The position numbers were made by a program, and so were the translations under genes. Below the pieces are notes generated by a model. That model saw only the letters and a list, made by a program, of their open reading frames with translations. It was not told the origin of the DNA and did not search any database. A DNA stretch of 64,000 bases from Aptenodytes patagonicus (taxonomy: Eukaryota > Chordata > Aves > Sphenisciformes > Spheniscidae): assembly GCF_965638725.1 (NCBI RefSeq), contig NC_134949.1, forward strand, positions 50,310,151 through 50,374,150, written 5' to 3'. Below are positions 14,420 to 28,800 of this stretch, in pieces. The stretch's first letter is position 1. Each line of letters starts with the position of its first letter.

Positions 14420-14420
<1 letters not shown>
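9701..14420. other. Intergenic, no gene recognised
   Basis: AT-rich. It includes a CTCF-like motif at 12825-12837 (listed separately). ORFs of up to 128 codons (11703-12089, minus) show no recognisable family. Confidence 0.55.
12825..12837 (+). promoter_or_regulatory. CTCF-like core motif
   Basis: ACACTAGATGGCA differs at one base from the consensus core CCASYAGRKGGCR. It sits in the interval downstream of DCN, where the related SLRP gene lumican lies beyond the window in other vertebrates. Binding is not shown. Confidence 0.4.
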
Positions 14421-14486
<66 letters not shown>

Positions 14487-14528
14487 CTCTCTCTCTCTCT
14501 TTCTTTCTTTTTCTTTTTTTTTCTTTTG
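14421..14528 (+). repeat. CTTT microsatellite with CT and T-rich tail
   Basis: About 16 CTTT units, then about 8 CT units, then mixed T-rich sequence. It creates an artificial FLSF-repeat open frame that is not a gene. Confidence 0.97.
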
Positions 14529-16900
14529 TTTTTAAGTGGAAGAGCCATCTGTTCTGTATTTATATGAAAAGCAGTTTTTAAAGTATTGGGCTTCTGGCTG
14601 CTTTGAAATCTTTGCAGATGCTGTGTGTGGATAGGGTCCCATCAGTCAGACATTGTAGGTATGGCTGCACAATTTATGGAAAACCAACATTGTGTTTACC
14701 TTTTGAATTTGTCGTGAACTTGCTGAGGTCTCATGTTATAGGATTCACTTATTCTGTTTTAGTGTGCAGGACTGGGAATCAGGCAAGTGCTGTTACCTTT
14801 GCAGCCCTTGGATGTTAGCAGGGAGTGTATTTTATGAGGAATAGCCTGTGCTTTAGCACAGAGGGCAGCAAGCTTCGTGTGGGACATACCATGGGTATTA
14901 CAGAGGAGGAGCAGGCTCAGATATTTTCTTCTGGACTTAAAGTTGCTTCTGATTTGAAAGAAAAGCCTTAGTATGGAGAGATTTTAAAGCCATGGAGGGA
15001 GAAATGGGAAGTTTGTGTATATGCTTATATGAAGTTTTATGTCATAAGTAATTGTTATTATTTATTGTATAAATCTCTTCCTGTAAGTTGTATCTGTAAC
15101 TGCTAATTTGAACTGTGTACATACAAACCCTGTGGAGTTGTTCAAGCTAAGACAATGACTTTGTTCTCTATTGAAATGCCAGTGCTTAGCTTTCTGCATG
15201 AAGTCTCTCTCTGAATAATAGCAGATATCCAACCAAGAACCAAAAGGAAAAAAACTAACTGCTGATTTTCTGGAGGGTTTTCCCTCCAGTGACAGAAGGA
15301 TATAATGTACTGTTAGTTTTATTTAAATATAACACTCAGAAAATGTGAAACCCAGAAGAAAAAACAGATGCAAATGGGGGAAATCATTGGCTACTATATG
15401 AAGAAGATAGCTAACAAGAATGCAAACACGCTTTTTCTGTGTAATGGCTTTAGTGATTCATAATCATTTCCAATTATTTACTACCTGAATAAATGACAGC
15501 TATAAAAAGAATATATTCATTTTCGAGAAAAAATACCTATGATTTTTAGGCATGAAAAAGTTTCTTGAGGCAAGAGAATTTCACACAACTTGCTCTTACT
15601 TTAGCTATCACCATGCCAAAGATGTTCAATTTTCAAGACTTAATCATAATTAAAGTTCTGACACACTATGTTATGCTATCAAAACAGAAAATAAAGACAA
15701 ACACTTTGGAGTTTGCCTGTATTACATTATTCTTTAATATAAATGACATATAAGTTTTACAAATTAGAGAGATTGACCTTGGAGTATTAAGAGGCTGCAG
15801 AAGATTCTTTTAAGGTGACATTTTTATTGAGTATATATTTAGCTTTGTAGATTGACAGTAGAAATGTGCAGCCTACCTTTGATGTGCTTGCTACCCACTG
15901 GTACGGGTTGAAGAATCCCAGTTTGCAGAGGGCTTCAAATCACTCTAAGAAGATACTTCTACGAATGCTGTCCCAGCAATGTCCAGCTAGGCCTTGCTGT
16001 TACTTCACTTCATATTTTGCTATACTTATGATTTTGCTTATAATCTAAATTTCACAAATTCATCAGGTGGGGAGCCTGCATATCTCTACTTGACAATTAA
16101 AAACATTGTTTAAAAAACAAAAACAGTAAAGGATGCTGACAAATGTACAATGCAGAACAAGTGAACAGTGAACTGCTAGTATTTTTGGTTTAGATATATA
16201 CATGGACTGACACCAATGACTAAACCCTAATACCATGCTCTGCAAGGCAGTCTCACTGAAGTCATTATAACTGCTCTTTTGACTAAGGTGAGATGGATTT
16301 GCCCTAGAGAAATTTAGTCATTGAGCTCCAGACATAGGTTACAGGTCTTTTTACTGCAGACTAGTCATTATTTTGTTCAATAGGATTATGTTAGGCTAAT
16401 CCTGAATAGCATTGCTCTAGAAGAATGGCAAACTTTAAAGAACTATGTATACAATATGAATTTATTTTATTTTTCCCAAAATAATGATATTAGCAACAAC
16501 TTTATTTGCCTCTGCTAAATAGATACATTCAGAATTAGCTTAGTGTTATAGTGGATATTTTTAAACCTCCAGGGCTTGAAATAAATTTAAAGGAGGTAAC
16601 TCTCACCTTCTCAAGTCTCAAGATGATTTGAGAGTCTTTTTTCCCTCTACTATTTTTTTTTTGTGTGTGTGGCTATAAAAATAACCTCAATCGCTATTTT
16701 TTTTTTTTTTTATATCATAGCTTGACAAATATTTACTCCGAATCTCATATACAGTGGAATCTGAAAACCTGTAGCATTCAGCAAACTGAAAAATACCACA
16801 GAAAGCATGCTGGAAAAGAAGGCTGAAATAAGTCGGTTTAAAGCACAGTTGGCAATTCTTTTTGATGTTATGCTTGATCTTGTACATCTGTAATGATTCA
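14529..16900. other. 3' flank of DCN, possibly part of a longer 3' UTR near its upper end
   Basis: AT-rich. A T17-like run on the plus strand (16697-16711) and extra AATAAA hexamers on the minus strand (about 16461-16506) could belong to a longer decorin mRNA. No gene is recognised. Confidence 0.5.
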
Positions 16901-17041
16901 TTTATTCCACATCAATGGATCATCTCCACTTTAAAGTGAAGTTTCTGGTATTTGGCATTAATTGTTAGCAACAATTTTTTGAACAGGCCTATTACAACAG
17001 GTACTTTAGCTGAAACACAACCAAACCCCATCTTTAGACAT
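16901..17041 (-). other. DCN: DCN 3' untranslated region, to the first poly(A) signal
   Basis: Downstream of the TAG stop on the minus strand the first AATAAA hexamer is at 16906-16901, about 135 nt into the 3' UTR. Further AATAAA hexamers follow at about 16506-16501 and 16466-16461, so longer mRNAs are possible; decorin is known to make more than one mRNA length. Which site is used cannot be read from the sequence. Confidence 0.6.
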
Positions 17042-17236
17042 CTATTTGTAATTTCCAATCTGTACTGCAGAACGTTCATGGATACACCGAAAAGCAGAAG
17101 GCTGGATTTCCCAGTACTGCACGGGGTTGCTGAAGAGACTCACACCGGAATAGCTAGCCTTTTTGGTGTTGTAGCCAAGAGGGCAAAAGTCGTTGATACC
17201 AACTGAAGCAATTTTGTTGTTATGAAGATAGACCAC
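17042..17236 (-). CDS. DCN: DCN last coding exon (residues 294-357 and stop)
   Basis: 195 nt including TAG, with acceptor CTTTTCAG before 17236. It encodes the last leucine-rich repeats ([12 protein letters not shown]) and the SLRP C-terminal cap with C311 and C344, ending AVQIGNYK. The mammalian third N-glycosylation site in this exon is replaced by NNKIA, so the bird protein has two sequons here rather than three. Confidence 0.97.
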   Translation of the reverse strand: MVYLHNNKIASVGINDFCPLGYNTKKASYSGVSLFSNPVQYWEIQPSAFRCIHERSAVQIGNYK

Positions 17237-20200
17237 CTGAAAAGCATAGAAGTACAGAAATGAGACATAGAGCTACCGTGGCAAATAGGATGAACGATTT
17301 GATGTCAAATTCTTGGTATGTATTGTGCAATGTTATACAGAGTAACAATATATCCTTTTTTCCAAACAAATGCTTGATTCTGCTTACCTTTTGAAATACC
17401 TAGAGTATACCCAATTAGAAATAATTTCTACAGAAAGAGCAGAAGCTGTGCAAGGCAATCTAATAACATTACTATCATTTGATCATACTGTAACCAAAAC
17501 AGGAGTCAAAGATGTGGAATTATTAATACAGTGCTGCGGTTCAGAAGGATGTGCTGTATATAAAGAATATGTTTGGTGCTAATTGGTTTCTCTCCAGCTC
17601 TAATGTTTTCCCTCTCATGAGTGCAAACTGTACGGGACTCAGAGCCAAAGTAATCACTAATGATGATTTAATATAGCTGATGAATATCACTTTGCTCCAG
17701 AGTCACCATTTCTGATGAATTTTCCCAAGCTACATGCAAGTGGTGATTTACATTTGGGAGTCTTCATTCTTTGGGAGCTTGCTTTCCCGTAAAATCTCAG
17801 TCCAAGTGAAGACAGATTTTAATTGGTTCCAAGAGGCCATATTTCTAGCTATCCAGCCACACAGACCTCAAAAATACTGCTGATGTGAAATGCATATTGC
17901 ATCTCTTTGCCCTCCTGAAGGCACAGCTTTGTGAGATGCCAAACGGAAGGTTCTTGGGAAAGGCTGCAAAATGTCACTGGGTAGAATTGAAAAAAATTCA
18001 ACAGAAGAAATGTTCTTTGAAAGCATTTTTTGAGTAAAGAGGAAATCAAAGTACACAAATAATCCCATATTTGTTGAGTCCCCTCAGACACACGGAGATA
18101 ATGAATGCACACCTCCAGGTCTATACACCTCCATAGACACATCCACACAAAAATCAGAATAAGAGTCTTCCTGTTGTATGCAACTTTTCCATGCCTATTC
18201 AACAGTTTATGAAACTTGCATCAAGTTACCTTTTGCACAAATACTGTATATGTTTCTGTTCAAGACCGAATAAACACACAAATACCATTTGGAATCTTTC
18301 AACTATTGCTCTCTGAGGCAGCATGATAAACTTTACCTGGATATATTTGTGTTCACCCAGCCCACCAGGTACTCTGACAAGTTCATTGTTGTTCAAATGG
18401 AGCTCTCTCAAATGAGGTACATTGTTAAGAGAACCATTTTCAACTGAAGAAATACTGTTGAAGCTGAGACCCAATCTGAAAAACAAACAAACAAACAAAT
18501 ATGTTAAACTTGCCCACATAACCATCTTTCTTGGGTTGATTACTTCTCTACTCTACTGTTGTAGAACAGACCAGACTAATTTTCAGAATTGTGTGTGAGG
18601 TACAGACTCACCACGGACAACTAATTCAGTTAAACATATTTAAATGTTTGACATCTGATGTGAACTATCATAATTATCATGTTATCATCCAACTTGTGCC
18701 CGTGGTACTGCATACTTTCATAAGCTATATGACTAATCCCACTGTAAATATATACTGTGTACCTCCATAGGCACCAGTCTTTCTTTAAAAGCTGAATAAG
18801 AGTTTCTTTCATGACTTTAGGAGCACTGGCTGTAACTTTCTTTGTCAAACTACATAACACAGGGTGACCAGAACTGTTAAGTTTAAATCTTCACCGCATC
18901 CTTCTAAGATACTTATGTAGTTAGAGCCATGTTACAGGCTGGAAACAGGAGCTGAGTCATGCATAATGATCTGTCCAGCAGGACACAGAAGTGGGACGTA
19001 CACATTTCTCCTAGGTTCCAGACCAGATCTTTCATCACAAAATCATCCTTCCTGCTTTATAGATCCACATTCTGGGTTTACTAGCACAATTTATGTCCAA
19101 TTTGGAAAATCTGGTCCTATCTGTGTATTTCTGTGTTAATACTATTTTGGTTTGCAATTACCAAACTACAGAATTTTTTCAGGACACTCTCATAAGTTAC
19201 AATGCTCTGTGTTGCAGTAAGGGATTCAGTGGTAATTCTGCAGGAGTTGTCATCATCAGGAGTGTTGTCCTTTGAGAAAATTATTTCTATAAAAGCTAAA
19301 CCTACTTCATCTAGTTGGCTTTATCTTTTTTCTTTAAGCAATCTCTTTTAATTTTGAGGGAAAAAAATGCTCTGAGATTTATTAATAACCAAATCAGTTA
19401 AAGAATTTGATATAGGTAATCAGAATCCTTGTGATAAAATAATTTGCTATGGATGAGTACTTTTAAGTCTTATTCACAGTAATCTACTACCTGTAATTCT
19501 TTGTGGCTTGTGCCAGCTTCAAAAGTCAGAATCTGGACCTAGTATAAAATCACAGAACTAAAAATTCTTGTTTGATCTTTATGGCAGAGATGTTTCCAGA
19601 AATAATGCTGTCCAAGAATGGAAGTGCATTTTATAATTTTCCTCTTAAAAATAAACTGTCAAAGAAAGATGTTGTTAACTAGTATTATATGTAATACAAA
19701 TAGTCATATCACACTCATTTAAACATTGCAATGTTGTCATACTATTAAATGACAAAGGAGGGCTTAATGAGATCTCCCACTGACATCAACTGGGATTTAT
19801 TTCACTCAGAAATCAGTTCACAGTATCCCGTATCTTTGCTAGAATTTGGTCAGGAAGAATTTTCATTTAAAAGTTATTCGAACAAAATTCCTTTTGAGTA
19901 GACTACATCAAGATTTAGGAAAGCTTGGGGGATTTGATCCTACAGAGCAATTTGGTCTGAAGATTTACAGAATAACTTCAGTGATGGGTGCTCATAGTGA
20001 ATGTCTTTAAAAGGATTGGGGAAAAAAAAAACATTTTGACAGGCTATAAATTCTTGGTTGACACATATATATGCTCGCTACTAATATATGCTCGTTACAT
20101 ATGAAGGTCTACACGCAGATGTGTCACACCTAGGGAGACCAGCATGAAAAAAAGCAGGTCTGACTTTCATATTGGTCTGTTGAAGCAAAAGTAACCCCTT

Positions 20201-22786
20201 TACACACCATAGGGATGGACAAGATCCAACTCTGCATTAGCTCATGCAGGGAAACTCTTTCAGGGAAAGAGTAAAATCGAAGCAGTCTGTTGAAAAGTGG
20301 ATCTAACTCCCACAAGCAGTGAAATTATATGTAATTACATCTCATCTAAATGTGTTACAAACAAACTCTCAGTCACTCGGGGCTATGTTTACAAATGAAA
20401 TAAGTCAATATTAGTGTGTAAAATACAGGGTGATTAAGAATGTTAGGAAAGAATATGGTCTTCATCTCTCTTCTTTTTCCCATGGGAAAAAAAAGGGAAG
20501 AACTTGAAAAATCACTCTTGCTTAATATATTGACATATGACTTCCTTTTATGTTAGTGAATAGGTAACATTTTTCCAGTGTTTTAGCTGATCTCATCACA
20601 GTGTTCTAAATCATTGAAGAGCAACATCAAAAACATATCTAAAAATTTAAGAAATTCTCAAATATTTTTTCACCTTCTTTTGTCTCCAACATCCCTGCTG
20701 GCTCATTTCCACTTTTTTTTAACAAACTTCATGCTGCTCAACATCATCGTTATTCTGGGCTTGATGCAACATCCACTGTATGGACCTAGATCTTTCCAGT
20801 AAACTTTAATAGGATATAGACATTAGTAACATCAGTTGTGTAATGTGTATATCCTCCTGTGGAGCTCATTCTTGCGTGTAACCAGCAAACTCTTTGCTTG
20901 GTTTACATTCATGAGATTTTTTTTTTCCACTGAAGCACTATATGAAGACTTTTGAAAGACTTAAGAGTAACTTTACAAGGAAAACAAACAAGCAAAAAGG
21001 ACAAATATTGGCAATCTGCTAGAACTCAAGAATTCAAAAGAGAATGAGCAGTAGATCTACACCAAGCTCTCGCATAGAACAATTTACAGTTCAAAACACC
21101 ATAACACAGTCAGAAAAATGACCTGTTTCTCAAAGTCTAACTGTGCTTTAGGGCAGCTATTAGACTGTTGAGCATGAGTTGACATGATCCAGGAGAAGAG
21201 TGGTCTGACTCCGCCCGTACTGATGTTCATGAAGACTTAGATGTGTAAATAAAAGCTGTTTTTCAGTAGCTTGTTTCCGTGGCAGAAGGGGCGTGCTGCC
21301 CCTTAGATTTACCCCATATGCTGTCCTGGAGCTCTCCCATAGCTCCCTTCTTTCTTCATCTGTCTGCTCTATTATGTCCAATGTGTTCCTTTTTTAACCA
21401 ATCTGTATTCTGCCTCACTTTTCAACTTTGCAAGAGAGGATTTCTGACTATGCTTAGGTTGCCTGCTTAAGCACAGGCCAGAGGGCAGTTTAAAACTTGG
21501 TGCCTGCTCTGAGCAGCTCCACATTTCCACACCATGATCAACAGAGCATCTTGTTTCTCCATACAGTACAGCCACAATGGAAGCAGCCCAAGGTTAGATA
21601 TTTTTAGTAGCCCATCAGCATTTGCTGCATAAAACTTTATGTCTTAAGAAGGACTTCCAACAATATTGTCCATGTGATGCTGCCTGTAGTGTTTTCCAAG
21701 CGTGAATGTGAAAAAGCAGAAAAACTCTGTCGTCTGCAGGACAGCTGACACACCCCACACCTCCCTCTTCCAGTAAAGTAAATTACTCTTTACATGAGTA
21801 GTTATGATCTTGTTTTGGTTTTGGAAGTTGTCTTTATCATTTCTCTGGAGGATGTTACATTTTATATTAAGCCTCTATCATAAACAATAACTGATTCATA
21901 GTCCCCTAACCCATAATTACGGTATTTTTATTTTTTCACTAAAATCCAGGAGCAGACTGTTTTTGAACAGGGATGAATCTGTGATCAAATATGAACATCA
22001 AACATGAGTTGAAATGTCTTATTTTACAAGCTCTAGAAAGTTGTTCTAAGCTTTATCACTTGGAATTGCCAGATTTGGAGTATGTGTTGTTACTATATAT
22101 ATATATATATATATACTATATACTATATACTTCATTGCAATAAATTGCTGTCCAAGCTACTATAAACGGTGGTAAACTTAACTCCTGTTGCTCAGTAATC
22201 TTTCTTTAATTTCTGTTTTCTGCCTTCATTATGACAAGCAGAATGATTAAGATGAAGATCCAGGAATTAGATCCAGTAATCTGATTAATGGTCTTTTAGG
22301 TCAATTACACTTCTATTGTCATACAAAAGTTTTTGGGTATCATAGTATTAAAATACTTTGTAGTAAAGGCCCATTTTACTATTTTAGCATGTTATCTAAT
22401 GTGAACTAATTCACAAGTAATTATGTATGTCTATAACTGCTCTTTGGGAATTCTCCTTACATTTTCCTACAGTTAGAGAAACTTATTCAACAATATATTC
22501 GCAGATTAGCAGGGTACAATCACTCCAAAAAAATGACACTTTTTCATTTATATGCTATGATTGGTTTTTTGTCATGTTCCTGGACTCATTGCAGACTTGC
22601 CTTTCTTGAGAAACAAAGGAAACACTGTTGCAAGCAGTTTTGGTTCCCATGTGCTTTTTTCCTCTGTTTCCAGGGCAAATTGCATGAGCAATGCAGTGTC
22701 CCAAGAAAACTGCATAAACCAAAGATGGAAATACAATGAAAGAAGCATGACATAATTAAAAAATCTAATTGCTCTCTTTATCTTTC

Positions 22787-22817
<31 letters not shown>

Positions 22818-25800
22818 AACAAACAGTTGTCCTGGGCATACATCACTCATAATTGAAAACAGCTGGAAAGTGTTGTTAGGAAAAAAAAAAGTGTTTTGTT
22901 CTCTTAAGTCAGTACACAAGTCCTTAGAAGCTTTTCCTGCTAAATTATCTACTGCTTCAATGATGATAATGCTCATGAAGCCCAGAATGATGTTTTCTAA
23001 TTGTGTGTGGTGGTTACAATTTCAACTAATATTTTATGTGAAAAGAAGAAATAAATTCTTACTTCGCCAAGTTGGTGAGTCCAGACAGACCTTCAGCATC
23101 AATTTTGCTGATTTTGTTGCCATCAAGGTGAAGTTCAGTAAGGGATGGGGGAAGGCCTGAGAGAGAGAACACCATCAAATTACTTTTGATAAAACTGTAT
23201 TATTATCTTTTTTTAAAGGACTTGTGTCATACTGAGGCTTTTTTACAGTAACAAAAAGATTTTTACTAGACACGGCCAAGGACAATTCACTGAATGAAAC
23301 AAGGAACTTTCACAATCAGGGAAACTGAAAACAACTAGTAACAATTTATTTGGCATGAAATAAGACCAAGCTCCTAATGTCATTATAGAACAGTTAATTC
23401 TTAAAAAAAAGCTAAATTAAATTATTCTCAGATATGAATTCTTGCCTTCGTGATTATGTAAATGGAACATATATGATAGTGTAAGAGAAAGAGCTTTCAT
23501 TTTAGCCAGACTATCCTCATACATAAATCTACAAACATTTGGCACCTAGATATTTAACAAATAACAGCAGCAGAAAATGAGATTATAAAGATGAGGTAAA
23601 ATAATTTTAATGTTTTTTTTAGGTAGGGCACATACTTGTTTGCAAATTCTGTTTATCAGGAAAAAAAAATTGGAACCAAATATTTTAACTATCTGAGGTC
23701 CCTCAGAGGAACATCCAAAACAGGAAATGTGGGAAGAAAGAAATAACAACTAGTATTAACTTTCAAAAAGTTTTCAGCTATTTCAAAGCAATCTGCTGGC
23801 TGACGTATGAATAAATTGAATATAATTTCCTCTGGATTGGAACCATTCTGGTTTGTTTTGTTTTCTTTTCTTTTAATAGGTTATATTGAAGTTGTTCTTA
23901 TTTTGTAGTAATTTGCAATGAAGTACTTTTAAAAATAGCAAATGTTTCTGTTTTGTATAGAAATAGTATTTTTGGCTTCAAACCCACAGACTTGTGGAGG
24001 GCTGATTTTATGCTTGTAGAACTTCAGTTAATTCTACATGAATTTACATCTGTGTAATGTTGATCAGGCTCACCAACCAGGGTTGGGGGGTGAAACCATT
24101 CTTCCACTTTATATTTCAGTTATGAGACAAGAAAAGCAAAATAACATAAAATGGTTTACTTTTGACAGTGCACCTCTTGTGGAGCTTCTCATAATAGAAA
24201 AACAAAATTTTCCAAACCAATAAAAGTCAACTGACCAAAAAATGAAGTAGTCAAGTAATGGATACTCTAAGGACTGACTCAAAAGGCTTCCATAATCATT
24301 TTTTTTCCAGCTGACTAGAAGTCACTATATTATATCTGTGCAAATCTCTGAAATATTAATTGAATTTCTTACCTTTTGGGATGGTAGTAATGTTGGTGTC
24401 CGCGATACGGATGTAGGAGAGCCTCTTCATCCCCTGAAAAGCTCCATTTTCAATGCCTGAACTCTTGATTGGATTGGTGCCTAGTTCTGCCAACAAAACA
24501 TGGTCGTGAGCTGTGCTGCAGTGCAGGTACCTATATCCTTCAAGTCAAAGCTAATTTGGAGGTACAATTTATTGGAGCATTGCTTGGCTTTCTACATAAA
24601 ATCACTGATTGAACTAAAAACAACATCTTGAAAAAACATTGAGTTGATTTTGTTATAATTTCTCATGCTCGTACCTAAGACAATCACTTGATTCAGTCCG
24701 TTAAAGACAGCTTTCCTCAACTTGGAGATCTCGTTCTCATGAGCCCGTATCTCCTGAAGAGACTTCGGCATATTTTCTGGGAGTTCCTTCAGGTTGTTCT
24801 TGGACAGGTAAAGTCTTTCCAGTTTCTTCAGAGGAGCAAAAGCTAACGGGCTTATTTTGCTGATTTTGTTGTTAACAAGGATCAATGCCTGTGGAGTAAT
24901 AATGAAGGAGATCTCAGATGATCATTAGGGAAATTATTTTAGGAATGAAACATTTAAAAATATTTATTCTTTTCTAGTGTCTTTTGATGTCTTTTGATGG
25001 CCAATCTAATGAGCTGAAGAAAATGCAATGCAGTACTAAAACAAATAAAGACCTTCTGAATCAGTGCAAGATAAACAAGGCCTGCATAACAAATACAAGT
25101 GTTATTTCATTGCTGAGGTATATGCAGCTTCTGTTAACATCCATAATTTATACCCAAGAATAAGTACAACCCTTCCATTTGAAAGCTGTGAAGAACAAGG
25201 CATTCACATAAAACTAACATTATCAGTTTTATTTGGGTTTCTTTCTGATTCTGTTTATTCTGAGGATACTTTTATACCTTACCCATCATCACACAACCAA
25301 CCTAAGCAGTTTTTCCTGAACAGAAAATTCTATGACTCAATACAGTGAAGGCACAGCCCAGCTTAATAAAAATATGCATATCATCACCTCTTTCCTGTTA
25401 GTCTTATAGACTGCACTTATTAGATATCTGTCTGATAATAACCTCATTTTTGCAGAGATATAAGCTATTTTTTGGTAAGCATAACTTGGTATGGAAAGGG
25501 AGCAATTTGAAGCATCATACTCTTAAGTCCTGCAGTTAGGCGTCATGGGCCATATTCATTCTGCCTACTACGTAGGTGCCTAATCCAGTTCTCACAACAA
25601 TTGTGATATCTAGACTCAGGGTAACTCTAAGCAAATTAGCTCTCTATACAGTCAGGGGAGAAAGGCCTCCATGAAAGCTCTGTTACCTGTAATAGGTGGT
25701 CTCTGTATGCCTCTGAAATTTTACATTACTGCTCAATCTTATTGATTAACCAACCATGACATAAAAAGGGAGAAGAAAGTCCCATTACTGTCAGAACAGT

Positions 25801-28800
25801 AATGCAGCTAATGGAAAGGATTTCAGATATGATACATATCAGAATGAATCTTATCATTCCATCTGTTTGCTATCTACTTATCAGACTTACAGTGCGGCAT
25901 GTTTGTGCAGTGAATTAGGTAGAATGAGCTGTGTAAATATCGATATAATATCTACTTATATTTATTACTAGAGAATAGCTATAGAGCATCTTGGATCACT
26001 AACTCCATTATGCTGTTTTCAGAAACAGAAGACAACAGTTGCTGCTAAACCACAATTTTTTATATTGCATATAATATAGTTAACATTCAGTGCATTTTAA
26101 TACACTTTTAATAATTTCAGAATTACACTTTAGTCTGTTTCTTGGAGCATTCAACTCTTTCCACAATCAGTTAAGTATTAAAAGAGTGCCAAGAAGTATA
26201 TCAGCATCTGTGACTGCACCTCTCCATCATGAAAACTGAAATAGAGGTGAGAAGATAGTTTAAAATGGTATTTGATGTGTGTTTTTTCCCTAATGGACTC
26301 CTCTTGCAGATCATCCTGAGCAAAGCAAGCAGTGTGCTCTGTACATGGTTTCACTGAGTACACATAAAGCTGAGCGTATCTGGTTTTAATTTTGTATGCT
26401 AGCTAGCAATAACACATTTGCAAGAGGAGGTAGAAAAGGTCACTCACAGTTCAGCAGAGCATTTCCTTAACAATAAGCCTCTCCCAAAATAAATATATTG
26501 GTCAGTGGGAGCCATGGCCCCAACTCTCTTTTATTTGAGCCTGAGCTGTAAGAACTGCCATGAGAACACATGGGGTACACATGGGGTGTGGTTTCCTGAG
26601 TCATCATTGCCAGAATTGTGATACAGATGTAGATTCTGCCTGTAGTGTAATACAGCTACCTGCACAATATTAGGACATGGGAAACAATCCAGTTATTATG
26701 AGGGGTACAGCTTGAATTATGCAGATGAGTCTCAGTTTTTATCATAATAACTGAATAACTGAATGTGTTACTGCTAATTACATTCATTTTTTTTTTTCCT
26801 TAATTTTACCATGGATTTCTTTTCCATAGATCTCTAAGTCAACATTCAATGAGTTTAGACTCATCTTATCAGCACTTGAAATTTTTATTCTGTATCTTGC
26901 TTTCTACTGCTTGGTCATTTATTTCAGCCAAAAGTCTGCCTTATCTTTTTTTCTTTTTTATTTGATTTGTTTTAACTTCGTTGCCTTTTAGATAAAAAAT
27001 GTTTGGGCCATGATTATCACAGCTGATGATCTGATGTGAAATATTTGTTGCTGGAAATAGATAGGTATACATTCAGCTACACACATGGAAATATTCTCTG
27101 AGTAGTTGATGTTAAGAGGATATTACAGCTCTTCAGAGCAGAACTGATAGTCCTGACCAAAACCAGAAGTTATCTAGGTATCTAGGATTAATCTGTTCTG
27201 CTTTGCCAATGCTTTCTCCTGAATATGACCATGTTATCTTGGGGAAACACGCAGAACTGTTTTATTCAAACATTCAGAAAGTCTCTCACTTAGAAATGAT
27301 GGTATCTATCAAAGGTATGTTTAAAAATACTGATTTCACAGTGGGAACATATCTATGGTGGTATAAGGTGGGAAGGTATCACAAGCCTGTGGTTTTCAAC
27401 TTTTTTGTACCAGAATATCATTTCCCACTTACACCCCGCACTGCAGGTCCCTGCTCCCGGTATTTTAAACCTGCATTAATTTTCCACACTGTTGTGCAGC
27501 TGTAAAGAAGAAAAAATAAACCCATCTATCAGAATTTGTAAGAGAAGTTTTACTGTCTCCCAGAGCAACAGCAAATGATGAGGATAACACACCAGCATAG
27601 CACCTGGAGAGCCACCCCTGAGTTCCTTTCCCACTTCACAATAACTCTATTATATGCAAGACTTAAAGAACTAAGTTATTAGCCTTGGAGCAATGCTGTT
27701 TACTTTCCTCAAAATGTGCCCCGTATGGTTTGCATGTAACAAAAGTTAAAACAAAACAAAATAAAATTAAATTAAAAACTCAGGGGAATTTAGAGGTCAG
27801 TGAAAACAGGAACTAGAGCAGAAAAACCTAGGGAAAACATCTGCAGGCAGTGCTATTGAGGAAGGGACGTTAGGCAAAAACATGCCACATGGACTAGCTA
27901 TCCTGAATAAAGCCCAGATGGCATGACAGGGCATTATATTCATCTTGTTAAAGGACATATAAAAATTTTGTACAGGGCAAGAAGTACTCGGAGGGAAAAA
28001 TGAGGGTCAGCCTGAAAGTGCTGAAAGTGCTGGAGCCCCTTGGCCACAGACAGTACTTGTGATGATGCTTGTATGAAATGATTTGGCAGAAATCTGACAG
28101 CCTAGAACAGAGCCACAGGAATTGATACTTTTATTCAAAAATCTATCTTCTTCCGTGCTTCCATTTTTAGTGGAGGGAAAAAGATATTTCTTTTAAAATA
28201 AATGTACTCCCCCCACCAGAAAAAAAAAAAAAAAAAAAAAGACTTGAAGCATGTCACCAATTCACAATACAAAAGGCTGAGCACACGAATGTACAGCTTT
28301 CAGCATGACCTAGTATGGGTGCGAAGATATTTAGCCATAGGTAAGAAAGGAGGAAAGAAAGAAAGAGAAAAAAAAGAGGCACAAATACGTCAAGTATTAA
28401 AGACAACTCCTAGTCAAGCTTAGAGGGTTCATAGCAATTTGCTATGGATAAGAGAAAAATTAGCTTCCATCTTCAGTTTCCTGAGATAAAGCCTTTTTCC
28501 CTTGTCATATATAGAGTGTAAACATTGCACGGTAAACATTGGCCCTATTATAATATTGCACTGTGGTAATACCTACAGACCATCTTATCATGACCAGCAG
28601 TTTAAGTGGTTCTCAGAGAGGAAAAAAAATCCAAGCTTTGCTCCAAAAATGGCTTACTTTTTACTAAAACACCTCTGGTATTAGTGTAGTCAGGGAAAAA
28701 AAAAAAAAAAAAATCACTGTATGACAGGAATAGATGCTGGCTCCGTTGAAGTCAGTGGGAGTCTGGCCATTTAGCTCCCTCTGGCCTGGTTTCTACCTCA

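Larger units (their letters stand above)
18476..23062 (-). other. DCN: DCN intron 6 (4587 bases)
   Basis: Donor GTAAGA and acceptor TTTTTCAG. It contains a TA microsatellite (22092-22131) and a poly-T run (22787-22811). No exon is recognised. Confidence 0.9.

Noticed and set aside
14350..14535. ORF with FLSF repeats
   Set aside because: It is a translation of the CTTT microsatellite, not a gene.
1..16900. Lumican exons expected downstream of decorin
   Set aside because: The known lumican protein motifs were looked for in the minus-strand frames and none was found; the gene must lie outside this window.
22787..22811. Poly-T run as the tail of a processed pseudogene
   Set aside because: No coding remnant or target duplication lies beside it. 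It is also close to a microsatellite-like TTTC stretch.
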